Positions 26,514 through 31,940 of a stretch of DNA of 49,193 nt are shown here, piece by piece. Both the position numbers and the translations under genes were made by a program. Source of the stretch: a virus; the IMG/VR virus record IMGVR_UViG_3300033144_001711, positions 1-49,193 of that record; one strand, 5' to 3'. Below the pieces are notes generated by a model. That model was not told the DNA's origin and searched no databases. It was given only the letters and a program-made list of their open reading frames with translations. Position 1 is the stretch's first letter; every line of letters starts with the position of its first letter.

Positions 26514-26792
26514 TCAGTATTCTATCCAGTAGTCCCGCAAAACACTTTTACAAGTGTTCCGCATTAAATCTGATCTGATATCAAACGGTGTAACCCGCGC
26601 ATGGTCTTTGTGACTGTGATCGTAGTGGTACGTGGGAACCCCTTCCTGTTTGTACGCCATCGCGCACATAATCCAGTTTTCATTGTCAATTCCGGCTCTC
26701 CAAAGCCGTTCTGAATCTGATAAGGTTGTGCAACCCCCTAGGGTGAAACAACCGACTACTATTGATAATATAAGGGTTTTAGGAGCTTTCAA
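26514..26792 (-). CDS. Small phage lipoprotein
   Basis: A 92-residue protein with an N-terminal Lys-rich stretch, a hydrophobic core and a lipobox ending L-G-G-C at residue 21. The mature part is rich in His, Tyr, Asp and Arg. In this frame the only start I see is a TTG at 26792, since the upstream ATG codes for a 5-residue peptide, so the start is uncertain. As the first gene of the minus-strand block it could be made early. Superinfection exclusion or envelope alteration is a guess only. It lies downstream of the candidate promoters at 26867 and 27129. Confidence 0.6.
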   Translation of the reverse strand: MKAPKTLILSIVVGCFTLGGCTTLSDSERLWRAGIDNENWIMCAMAYKQEGVPTYHYDHSHKDHARVTPFDIRSDLMRNTCKSVLRDYWIEY

Positions 26793-26866
26793 TTGGGGTT
26801 TACCATCTGTAAGATAAGTCTCCGTGTAACCTTTCGTACGTTTTCTCCTTCCTCAGGTAGTTAGAC

Positions 26867-26895
26867 AGTATAGAATCGAAATAGTTCAACTTATT
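26867..26895 (-). promoter_or_regulatory. Candidate minus-strand promoter (good -10 only)
   Basis: On the minus strand TATACT (26872-26867) matches the -10 consensus in five of six positions. The hexamer 17 bases upstream is AATAAG, a poor -35. Transcription would begin near 26860, about 70 bases before the lipoprotein gene. Confidence 0.3.
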
Positions 26896-27128
26896 TTCAT
26901 CTTTCTTTGGGGGTTTTTAGTTAACTCTTTAATAAACAAAGTTATTTAGTTTTGTGTCTTATGTTCTGAGCACTCCGAAGGAGTCTCTATACATACTCTC
27001 TGAGTATGAGAGCATTTCTAAAGGAACTCACCAGTTCCTGATGATTTCTATGAGTAGTTTTTTACCTCGCTTTCCACGGAGTGGAAGGCCCCCTAGTCCC
27101 CTCCCCGACCCCTACATCGAAGATGTAG

Positions 27129-27157
27129 ACTATGTCCAATGAATTGCATTATGTCAA
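27129..27157 (-). promoter_or_regulatory. Candidate sigma70 promoter for the minus-strand block
   Basis: On the minus strand a perfect TTGACA (27157-27152) is followed 17 bases later by CATAGT, four of six matches to TATAAT. Transcription would start near 27122 and carry five hairpins of the array in the leader before the lipoprotein gene. Confidence 0.45.
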
Positions 27158-27238
27158 GCGGATCGAGAGTTATGTAACACGAAGTGTTACCATAACTTCA
27201 CACACACACGTAATATGTTAACTAACATATTCAATTCG

Positions 27239-27266
27239 TTGACAATTGCACACGTTTGCATTAAAT
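27239..27266 (+). promoter_or_regulatory. Candidate early promoter for the plus-strand block
   Basis: A perfect TTGACA at 27239-27244 is followed, with a 16-base spacer, by TTAAAT at 27261-27266 (17-base spacer gives TAAATA). The surroundings are AT-rich. The predicted start near 27273 falls at the 8-bp hairpin 27271-27289, so the transcript would begin in or just before a stem-loop. Host RNA polymerase would be used, as no phage polymerase gene is present. Confidence 0.55.
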
Positions 27267-27389
27267 AATTTAGGTTACTACGTAACCTACTCTGAGGTCA
27301 TGTATGTGCGCGGTAGTTACCGCGTCACGTTACGCATGTGTATGGCGGTAGCTCTGCTACCGATGGAGGCTGGAGACTTAGGAGAAAGA

Positions 27390-27419
27390 GCCCCTTCCCT
27401 TACGAAGTAAGGAAGGGGC
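27390..27419 (+). promoter_or_regulatory. Long leader hairpin before the first early gene
   Basis: Arms of about 13 bases (one bulged C) close on a C-GAA-G triloop at 27404-27406. A second possible pairing uses AAGGGG at 27413-27418 with CCCCTT at 27424-27429, so two structures compete just upstream of the ribosome-binding site of the gene at 27449. That would suit attenuation or translation control. There is no true T-tract. Confidence 0.5.
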
Positions 27420-27448
27420 CTTTCCCCTTACCAAGTGGAGAAACGACG

Positions 27449-27616
27449 ATGAATCAGATTGACTTGCAACGTATCACCAAAGGTGATACACTTCTTGGCC
27501 TGTCTCCTTCGGAGATTGAGCACATTGATCTCATCAGAGATGAGATGGACCCAGTTTGGGTCAACCATCAGGGTTCCCCTGAGATGGACTTGAACAACTG
27601 CTTTGGCAGTTGTTAG
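27449..27616 (+). CDS. Early small acidic protein 1
   Basis: A 55-residue protein, first gene of the plus-strand early unit. The ATG at 27449 has GGAG 8 bases upstream; an upstream in-frame extension has no such site. The sequence is acidic in the middle (E-I-E-H-I-D-L) and ends C-F-G-S-C. No known family. The gene contains five triloop hairpins, three of them with the loop exactly on a codon, plus a 9-bp-stem hairpin over its stop codon. Position suggests an early host-takeover peptide. Confidence 0.7.
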   Translation: MNQIDLQRITKGDTLLGLSPSEIEHIDLIRDEMDPVWVNHQGSPEMDLNNCFGSC

Positions 27617-27625
27617 GAGAGCAAC

Positions 27626-27763
27626 ATGAATAGCAAAGCTATTTGCCATTGCAGCGAAGACCGCTGCCCTTGTGACCCCATCGTCGAAGACGACGATGTG
27701 GTAACCTACGACAACCTGATCGAAGATCAGGTTGAGGCTGTTGAGGAGATGCTAGATGAGTAG
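27626..27763 (+). CDS. Early small Cys-rich acidic protein 2
   Basis: A 45-residue protein with AGGAGAG just before its ATG. The N-terminal part has C-H-C and C-P-C pairs (residues 7-16), which could bind a metal. The rest is strongly acidic (V-E-D-D-D-V-V, I-E-D-Q-V-E-A-V-E-E). The stop overlaps the start of the next gene by 8 bases. It carries the longest perfect triloop stem of the array (10 bp, 27712-27734). An acidic protein of this kind could act as a DNA mimic or protein inhibitor; this is a guess. Confidence 0.68.
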   Translation: MNSKAICHCSEDRCPCDPIVEDDDVVTYDNLIEDQVEAVEEMLDE

Positions 27764-28052
27764 CGTAGCTACTGTACAGGACTCTTTGAGTCCTGAGATC
27801 CTAGCCCAGATAGCACAGTCCTTTGGACTGGACTTGACGGAAGAAGACTACATGACCGGGGAGTTCCTCCCCGATGAGTGGCTTCAACAAGCCGTAGGCT
27901 TGGTGACTGGAGAGCACCTCTGGCACACCATGTGGCTCTTCGGCATCGTCCTTGACGATGACGGGGACTACTACGTACCATCGGACCACCTCATAGAGGT
28001 GGAACTGATCGAGTTAAACGGCCCTAACAGGGCCAAGGAGCTTCAAGCATGA
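27756..28052 (+). CDS. Early small acidic protein 3
   Basis: A 98-residue acidic protein with helical N-terminal half (S-P-E-I-L-A-Q-I-A-Q-S-F) and a Trp/His-rich centre (H-L-W-H-T-M-W-L), ending in an Asp-rich strand and a basic tip. The ATG at 27756 lies inside the preceding gene's end. It holds eight triloop hairpins, seven with the loop on a codon. No family is recognised. Its low content of basic residues recalls other early inhibitor proteins of lytic phages. Confidence 0.75.
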   Translation: MSSVATVQDSLSPEILAQIAQSFGLDLTEEDYMTGEFLPDEWLQQAVGLVTGEHLWHTMWLFGIVLDDDGDYYVPSDHLIEVELIELNGPNRAKELQA

Positions 28053-28255
28053 GCATCAGACGGATACACATGACCGTCAATGTCGAAGACATTGTCGATA
28101 GCGGTACTGGCATAGCCAGTGATTGCGGTGCAACAGACGAAGTCGTATCGAAGATACGAGCCTTCGTTAATGACAACATGTTCAGTGACTACGTCACTGT
28201 TGAGGTAACTGAGATCTCCATCTCTGATGGAGATGACTGGAGGGTAGCAACATGA
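28049..28255 (+). CDS. Early small protein 4
   Basis: A 68-residue protein with ATGA coupling to the preceding gene (28049-28052). It has a basic first strand (S-I-R-R-I-H-M-T-V) followed by acidic segments and a Y-V-T-V-E-V-T-E-I-S strand, compatible with a small alpha-beta fold. Five triloop hairpins lie in it, including the 9-bp stem at 28214-28234. Function unknown. Confidence 0.72.
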   Translation: MSIRRIHMTVNVEDIVDSGTGIASDCGATDEVVSKIRAFVNDNMFSDYVTVEVTEISISDGDDWRVAT

Positions 28256-28386
28256 GGCAATATCACGGATACTGTCGAAGACAGACAGGTAGCATCGGGT
28301 CCGATCTCTTTGAGATCGGTTGTGCTTTCGGACTCACCATCCTAATAGGATGGGCAATGGTAGCCACCATAGGTGGCTTGTCATGA
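28252..28386 (+). CDS. Early small membrane protein 5
   Basis: A 44-residue protein, ATGA-coupled at both ends. The N-terminal 18 residues are basic and polar. Residues about 24-43 form one hydrophobic helix (C-A-F-G-L-T-I-L-I-G-W-A-M-V-A), so it is probably a single-pass inner-membrane peptide. Four triloop hairpins overlap it. It could act in superinfection exclusion or membrane modification, but the sequence gives no proof. Confidence 0.6.
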   Translation: MRQYHGYCRRQTGSIGSDLFEIGCAFGLTILIGWAMVATIGGLS

Positions 28387-28451
28387 CGCCGGGCATCATG
28401 CTCCTGCTTATCATCATAGTAGCTTCGCTACTAGATGAGGCATGGAAGTGA
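28383..28451 (+). CDS. Early membrane micropeptide 6
   Basis: A 22-residue peptide, ATGA-coupled to the preceding gene, made almost entirely of a hydrophobic helix (I-M-L-L-L-I-I-I-V-A-S-L-L) with an acidic/basic tip. The size is at the limit of gene calling; coupling and the identical style of its neighbours support it. A similar 24-residue peptide ends the plus-strand block at 48450. Confidence 0.5.
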   Translation: MTPGIMLLLIIIVASLLDEAWK

Positions 28452-28617
28452 ACAGCGCCTCCCTCTCTCCTTTAGGAGAGAGGGAGAAAGTGTGGCAAGA
28501 AACCAACAACCGAAGGTTGTTGTCCCTCTCTCTTTACGTCCTGAACGAAGTGAAGGACGGAAAGAGAGAGAGACCAACCCCAACTGAATGCTGCAAATGG
28601 CAGCGAAGGAGATAGAA

Positions 28618-28956
28618 ATGGGTGAACGAGTAAGCAACAAGGCTATCTTGGATAGCCTCGAATCCGGCTTTGACCGGTTGATCAACGCATTGACAGCCAA
28701 TGCCATTGCTCCAGTAGCTAACGCTATTGCCCCGACCGAGGTAGCTAAGGCTCCGCCGGTTGACCCGACGTACTTGGCACACATGACAGCTAAAGCTGCC
28801 GAACATGCCACGAACAAGGGTGAAGAAGTCGTCTTGTATACAAGACGTAACAAAGCAGGTGAGGCTAAGCTAGCTTATGCACTGCGTAGTAGGTATGACG
28901 CCGTGGTTGCCAAGCAACCCAGCTGTACCGGTGCCATTGGCACCTTCCAAGCCTAG
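28618..28956 (+). CDS. Early small Ala-rich protein 7
   Basis: A 112-residue protein. I chose the ATG at 28618, with AAGGAG 7 bases upstream, over an in-frame ATG at 28588. The N-terminal half is an Ala/Asn/Ile helix with two A-N-A-I-A-P repeats (about residues 28-41). The C-terminal half is basic (Y-T-R-R-N-K-A-G-E-A-K, R-S-R-Y-D-A), so nucleic-acid binding is possible. It is the last gene of the unit; its stop lies within a triloop hairpin and the terminator follows 17 bases later. Confidence 0.72.
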   Translation: MGERVSNKAILDSLESGFDRLINALTANAIAPVANAIAPTEVAKAPPVDPTYLAHMTAKAAEHATNKGEEVVLYTRRNKAGEAKLAYALRSRYDAVVAKQPSCTGAIGTFQA

Positions 28957-28973
28957 CTTGGAGTCACCATCAA

Positions 28974-28999
28974 GGGCACCCTTTGGGGTGTCCTTTTTT
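28974..28999 (+). terminator. Intrinsic terminator of the early small-gene unit
   Basis: An 8-bp stem (28974-28981 with 28986-28993, one G-U pair), a four-base loop TTTG and six consecutive T directly after it. This is the clearest rho-independent terminator in the window. It would set apart the hairpin-rich early genes from the longer downstream plus-strand block, unless read-through or antitermination operates. Confidence 0.88.
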
Positions 29000-29234
29000 G
29001 GTGATCATCGTCACCTCTCCAAGCTCATGCGTTATAGACCCCACGCATATATGAGCCAGTCGTCCTGTTACCACGCCTAGAACGTGGGCTACAGGGCGCG
29101 CCTTTAACAGGGGCTTGAATCCACGGCAATAAGCACCCATTCCGGCGTACTAGTCATGCGGTATACGGCAACGCACTCTGCCCTATTGATTCAATGCCCC
29201 TTATTATTCCATCAACAGAACGTGAGGTAATACC
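29000..29234 (+). other. Non-coding, structured gap after the early terminator
   Basis: About 235 bases without a credible open frame. It can fold into several stems: 29000-29015 (5 bp); 29023-29056 (6 plus 3 bp around TTATAGACCCCA); 29064-29095 (5 bp, then 5 bp around CCTAGAA). The strand 29064-29070 can also pair with 29105-29111, which would break the last stem, so two folds compete. I see no tRNA. A small RNA, a leader with a regulatory switch for the downstream genes, or an origin element are all possible. No strong promoter is apparent in it. Confidence 0.45.
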
Positions 29235-29492
29235 ATGAACCAGAAGCAAGGCGCACTAGGTGCGTTCAAGGACCGTTGGTCCCGTCATACTGTGGCTGTG
29301 CCTAAGGTCACACGTACCATTGACTCCTTCATGAGGACGATGGTGGTAGACGCTGACATGCGCAAGGTCAAGGCAGTTAGACGCATAGAACGTGAGGAAA
29401 TGGTACACATGCACGATGTATACCGTCAGAAGGTGGACGGCAAGGTACTCAAGACACTATGGCACCGTGGTGCTAACGTGGGTGTAGTATGA
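29235..29492 (+). CDS. Small basic protein
   Basis: An 85-residue basic protein rich in Arg, Lys, Val and Met (R-R-I-E-R-E-E-M-V-H-M-H), probably helical. GAGG precedes the ATG. Two short triloop hairpins (29252-29264 and 29271-29281) lie at its start, the last of the array type. It opens a run of small coupled plus-strand genes and may bind nucleic acid; no family known. Confidence 0.65.
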   Translation: MNQKQGALGAFKDRWSRHTVAVPKVTRTIDSFMRTMVVDADMRKVKAVRRIEREEMVHMHDVYRQKVDGKVLKTLWHRGANVGVV

Positions 29493-29662
29493 ACACACGA
29501 CAAGCACTGATCAAGGCACGCGAGGTTGCCGAGGTAAACCTCAAGGAGAGTCAGACACCACCGCGTGCTGACGTTGAGCAGTTGGTCGATGGCTACGTAC
29601 CACAGCATGTGATCAACGTGCTCAACAATCTCATATTGATGTGCCCGGAGGACGGAGCATGA
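29489..29662 (+). CDS. Small hypothetical protein
   Basis: A 57-residue protein that starts by ATGA overlap with its neighbour and is itself ATGA-coupled downstream at 29659. It has a charged helical N-terminus, a Pro-Pro break and a hydrophobic C-terminal stretch (V-I-N-V-L-N-N-L-I-L). No motif recognised. Confidence 0.6.
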   Translation: MNTRQALIKAREVAEVNLKESQTPPRADVEQLVDGYVPQHVINVLNNLILMCPEDGA

Positions 29663-29838
29663 AGATCACAGTACGAGGGCGTACTATCAGAACGTATGCT
29701 AAGAACGGCAACAAGCACCAGTACATGCGCTTGTATGAGAACCTGTCTGATGACAGGCTGGATGAACTAGAGCAGGAGTCACTGCATTATGAGCAAGCCA
29801 CAAAGACACTACAAACCAACGCTGATAGCCAAGGCTGA
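29659..29838 (+). CDS. Small hypothetical protein
   Basis: A 59-residue protein with a basic first half (R-G-R-T-I-R-T-Y-A-K) and acidic helical second half (L-S-D-D-R-L-D-E-L-E-Q-E). The ATG at 29659 overlaps the preceding stop, which favours it over an upstream in-frame start. The end overlaps the next gene by 50 bases in another frame, unusual even in this compact block. Confidence 0.55.
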   Translation: MKITVRGRTIRTYAKNGNKHQYMRLYENLSDDRLDELEQESLHYEQATKTLQTNADSQG

Positions 29839-30019
29839 GTTCGCTAACGGTGAGGCATATCAGATAGATCAGGTCAAGGCAAGCGGAGCTTGTCGTGTCA
29901 CTGACCTCACCACCAAGGCTGTATCTTATGCACACAGTGTGCCCAATGCTTGGAAGAGTGTCATGTTTAAGGCACGCCTTGATGAGCGTACTAACAACAC
30001 CACTAGATGGAGAGGATAA
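29789..30019 (+). CDS. Small basic hypothetical protein
   Basis: A 76-residue basic protein (K-P-Q-R-H-Y-K-P, K-A-R-L-D-E-R) with central beta-type sequence. It ends one base before the next gene's start region, where GGAGAGG in its last codons forms a ribosome-binding site. The strong overlap with the previous gene makes one of the two frames less certain. Function unknown. Confidence 0.55.
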   Translation: MSKPQRHYKPTLIAKAEFANGEAYQIDQVKASGACRVTDLTTKAVSYAHSVPNAWKSVMFKARLDERTNNTTRWRG

Positions 30020-30020
30020 C

Positions 30021-30392
30021 ATGCATAACTGGCGCGATCATTCGGGTAGCTGGCCTAAGTACAATGCCCCGCCAACCCACGACTATCGTTCGCTGATGAA
30101 CACATCGACGATATCAATGTACGAAGCAGAGAAGAGGAGAGCAGAGGTGCATGAGAGAGACAGGTTAAACAAACGGATACGTGACCTTGAGGCAGCACAA
30201 CCTAAGCCTGACCCTATCACGGTAGTAAGTGAGAAGGTAGAGAGCTTCGAGGTTAAGCGACGTTGGCATGGATGGACACTAGAACTTAATGTCTGTCAGA
30301 CCATGAGTGAGGGGCGTGACCAGCACACCGGGCGCACTGCTTGCTTCCATACTAAGGCAGCACTGCTCAAGTTCCTTGAGTCTGACCTGTAA
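30021..30392 (+). CDS. Hypothetical protein with N-terminal Trp/His segment
   Basis: A 123-residue protein. The ATG at 30021 has GGAGAGG 6 bases upstream, preferred to an upstream open extension. A polar N-terminus (H-N-W-R-D-H-S) precedes a charged helix (about 38-60), then a beta-like W-H-G-W-T-L-E-L segment and a helical end. The TAATG at 30392 couples it to the next gene. No family recognised. Confidence 0.62.
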   Translation: MHNWRDHSGSWPKYNAPPTHDYRSLMNTSTISMYEAEKRRAEVHERDRLNKRIRDLEAAQPKPDPITVVSEKVESFEVKRRWHGWTLELNVCQTMSEGRDQHTGRTACFHTKAALLKFLESDL

Positions 30393-30592
30393 TGGACTAC
30401 AAGTACACCGGACCAGCACCAGTGAGTGTCCGTGATAAGGTAACACTGATACTGGATGATGACACTGAGTGTACCGCTACGGTACGTGTAGTGTTAGCAA
30501 CTCAGTTCCTATCGTATGTCCCCAAGCAAGGGGATGTGTTCCGCTTGTATAAAGACAAGGGTGTAACATGGAAACAAATCAACGACAAGTAG
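30392..30592 (+). CDS. Small beta-rich protein
   Basis: A 66-residue protein, TAATG-coupled. The pattern of alternating hydrophobic residues (V-T-L-I-L, T-A-T-V-R-V-V) with a P-K-Q-G-D-V-F segment suggests a small beta-barrel, SH3- or OB-like. It could bind nucleic acid or protein. Its 3' end overlaps the next gene by 25 bases. Confidence 0.6.
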   Translation: MDYKYTGPAPVSVRDKVTLILDDDTECTATVRVVLATQFLSYVPKQGDVFRLYKDKGVTWKQINDK

Positions 30593-30732
30593 AACGTGTG
30601 TCATGCTGGCACCACAACGTGGTCGTACTAGAGAGCTATGAGGCTACCCCTCTGCATCCAGTGTATGCTCACCACCATGTGGTGTCCATGTTTACACCTA
30701 CTGTCGTGCCACTCACCCTAGTAGAGGACTGA
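30568..30732 (+). CDS. Small His-rich hypothetical protein
   Basis: A 54-residue protein with C-W-H-H and A-H-H-H-V motifs, giving a Cys and several His that could coordinate a metal. GGGTGTAAC precedes the ATG, a weak ribosome-binding site. It overlaps the previous gene in another frame. Unknown function. Confidence 0.5.
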   Translation: METNQRQVERVSCWHHNVVVLESYEATPLHPVYAHHHVVSMFTPTVVPLTLVED

Positions 30733-30735
30733 CCA

Positions 30736-30900
30736 ATGGATACTGATGACAAGCTACGTCGTGCTCTTATTAAGGACGACATCAAGCACCGTATCAAGGG
30801 ACGTACTGGGCCTAGCCCTACCATCCTACGTAAGGGTGGTCCGATGAAGGACAAGACTAAATACACACGGAAGGAGAAGCACAGTGTACGTGATACGTAA
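30736..30900 (+). CDS. Small Lys/Arg-rich protein
   Basis: A 54-residue, strongly basic protein (more than a quarter Lys plus Arg) without hydrophobic core, likely to bind nucleic acid. Starts 3 bases after the preceding stop. Its last codons hold the AAGGAG site that serves the GTG start of the following gene. Confidence 0.55.
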   Translation: MDTDDKLRRALIKDDIKHRIKGRTGPSPTILRKGGPMKDKTKYTRKEKHSVRDT

Positions 30901-31087
30901 CGATCTACGTAAGGCATACAAGACCTTCGATGGATGGACTACCATCACTAGAACAGGTAACACTGGTGTCCTTAATGGACTCAATGATGTACAACGCTTC
31001 ACTAGCGGTGAAGCAGAGCGTATGGTACTACCTAAGGGTAGTCGGTTTGTTTACTTCCCGAAGAGGGAATGGAGAGATATGAAATGA
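30884..31087 (+). CDS. Small hypothetical protein (GTG start)
   Basis: A 67-residue protein starting at GTG 30884, decided by the AGGAG about 8 bases upstream. It contains V-I-R-N-D-L-R-K-A-Y-K-T-F-D-G-W and R-F-V-Y-F-P-K-R-E-W, a pattern of a small mixed alpha-beta basic protein. It is ATGA-coupled to the next gene at 31084. Confidence 0.6.
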   Translation: MYVIRNDLRKAYKTFDGWTTITRTGNTGVLNGLNDVQRFTSGEAERMVLPKGSRFVYFPKREWRDMK

Positions 31088-31458
31088 AAGACAGGACAAT
31101 AACTTTTAAGTCAAAGGTAACCGGATGGCACACTGAGTCCTTAGTGTATCGTCGCTGGACCCAACTGTGCTATGAGGGTGTGCAAGAGGTCTTTCCCGGC
31201 TTGCCTGATGACGTTAAGAAGGTGACGTTTGTATTCAGTACTAGCCCCCATCCAGAGGCAGTGCAGCTGGCGTACTATATGAATCAGGATCTCTATGACT
31301 GGTACGAGACAATGCCAATGTACCAAAGTTTCATAGAGGATGACTATACCCTACACATGGATGAAGTAGAGGCCTTCCTCATGCCCACCGCAGACACGAA
31401 GATGCGTAAGCTCTGGGAAGAGGGTTACAACTACATGCGGTGTGAGTATGTTGCTTAA
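31084..31458 (+). CDS. Hypothetical protein
   Basis: A 124-residue protein. ATGA overlap and GGAGAG just upstream fix the ATG at 31084. It has an S-L-V-Y-R-R-W-T-Q-L segment, a Pro/His stretch and an acidic Tyr/Met-rich C-terminal half (D-L-Y-D-W-Y-E-T-M-P). No family recognised. It overlaps the following gene's start by about 17 bases. Confidence 0.6.
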   Translation: MKDRTITFKSKVTGWHTESLVYRRWTQLCYEGVQEVFPGLPDDVKKVTFVFSTSPHPEAVQLAYYMNQDLYDWYETMPMYQSFIEDDYTLHMDEVEAFLMPTADTKMRKLWEEGYNYMRCEYVA

Positions 31459-31666
31459 CATCATACTCTCTTGGTTTGGGGTGGCACGTGCCTCACTGTT
31501 CAACAGGCAGTGCCGCCTCACCACGCAGAACTACCACGCATACCATGTGCTACGTACATACTTGGTATTCCTTAGGCAAGAGACACCGCATCAAGCGGTG
31601 AAGGACGAGATAGATGGAACACTTGACAAAGCCGCAGCGTATTTTCATATTGATAGTGCTGATTAG
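31442..31666 (+). CDS. Small protein with N-terminal membrane-like segment
   Basis: A 74-residue protein from GTG 31442, or 72 from the ATG at 31448. The first 20 residues are hydrophobic (M-L-L-N-I-I-L-S-W-F-G-V-A-R), followed by a basic and aromatic helix. Its end overlaps the lipoprotein gene by 53 bases. Start uncertain; function unknown. Confidence 0.5.
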   Translation: MSMLLNIILSWFGVARASLFNRQCRLTTQNYHAYHVLRTYLVFLRQETPHQAVKDEIDGTLDKAAAYFHIDSAD

Positions 31667-31940
31667 CGTAGCTCTACTAGCTAGTGGTTGCGTTAGTACA
31701 CCTACACCCTATGTTCAAGGGTTCATAGGTCAGAGGCTAGGTAACGACAGCTTCTACTCATGCTCCAATGAGAACGCAGGTGTTAGGGTAGGGGTGGACA
31801 TCCAGCTCAGTAAGAGGTGGCATGTAGCACCTGAGTATGAACACATCAGTCACCTGTTATGTGGTAAGCCATTCAATGATAAGCCAGAGGATGACGCTGA
31901 TCACATCGGTATCACTGTTACCTATAGGATGCACCGATGA
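31614..31940 (+). CDS. Lipoprotein with beta-barrel-like C-terminal half
   Basis: A 108-residue protein with a signal peptide, lipobox L-L-A-S-G-C at about residue 26, and a mature part with alternating residues and Y-R-M-H-R at the end (G-V-R-V-G-V-D-I-Q-L, H-I-G-I-T-V-T-Y). This looks like a fragment of an outer-membrane beta-barrel or porin-like fold. An early outer-membrane lipoprotein could block receptors against superinfection, as known for other phage lipoproteins; here it is inference. It is ATGA-coupled to the next gene. Confidence 0.7.
   Translation: MEHLTKPQRIFILIVLISVALLASGCVSTPTPYVQGFIGQRLGNDSFYSCSNENAGVRVGVDIQLSKRWHVAPEYEHISHLLCGKPFNDKPEDDADHIGITVTYRMHR

Larger units (their letters stand above)
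26793..27448. other. Divergent control region between the two transcription blocks
   Basis: About 650 bp without a convincing gene, AT-rich from 26870 to 26960 and 27200 to 27280. It holds candidate promoters on both strands, the first 11 or so members of the hairpin array (from 26972) and a leader hairpin at 27390-27419. It is the likely origin of early transcription on both strands and possibly of replication. A short alternate reading of the 26954-27142 stretch (62 codons, GTG start, no ribosome-binding site) ends in the same I-E-D-V-D-Y type of sequence seen in the small genes. Confidence 0.7.
26972..28962. repeat. Array of short triloop hairpins (inverted repeats with 3-base loops)
   Basis: At least 33 perfect inverted repeats with stems of 6-10 bp and loops of exactly three bases, spaced roughly 20-100 bases apart. 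Others have 5-bp stems or 4-5-base loops (for example 26972-26984, 27593-27614, 28459-28486, 28526-28570). Loops are GAA, TTT, TTC, ATA, TCT, AAA, GTA, TAC and a few others; GAA loops are always closed by C-G. Stem sequences are not repeated, so it is a structure-based and not a sequence-based repeat. It covers the control region, seven tiny genes and the gap 28452-28617, and stops at the terminator 28974-28999. Confidence 0.9.

Noticed and set aside
26954-27142. Possible 62-codon plus-strand gene in the control region
   Set aside because: GTG start without ribosome-binding site, upstream of the best plus-strand promoter, and hairpin loops in mixed phases 2, 0, 1, 0, unlike the accepted genes.
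27712-27734. Intrinsic terminators at each early hairpin
   Set aside because: None has a following T-tract except 28974-28999, and they are inside genes.
26972-28962. CRISPR array or dispersed sequence repeat
   Set aside because: No repeated sequence unit: each stem is different, and only loop size and closing geometry are shared.
26972-28962. N4-type hairpin promoters for a virion RNA polymerase
   Set aside because: Loop size fits, but no virion or other RNA polymerase gene is visible and most hairpins lie within genes. I keep the idea only as one test in the main finding.
29100-29140. Second tRNA, suggested by a CTTGAATCC T-arm-like string
   Set aside because: No matching acceptor, D or anticodon arms could be drawn around it.
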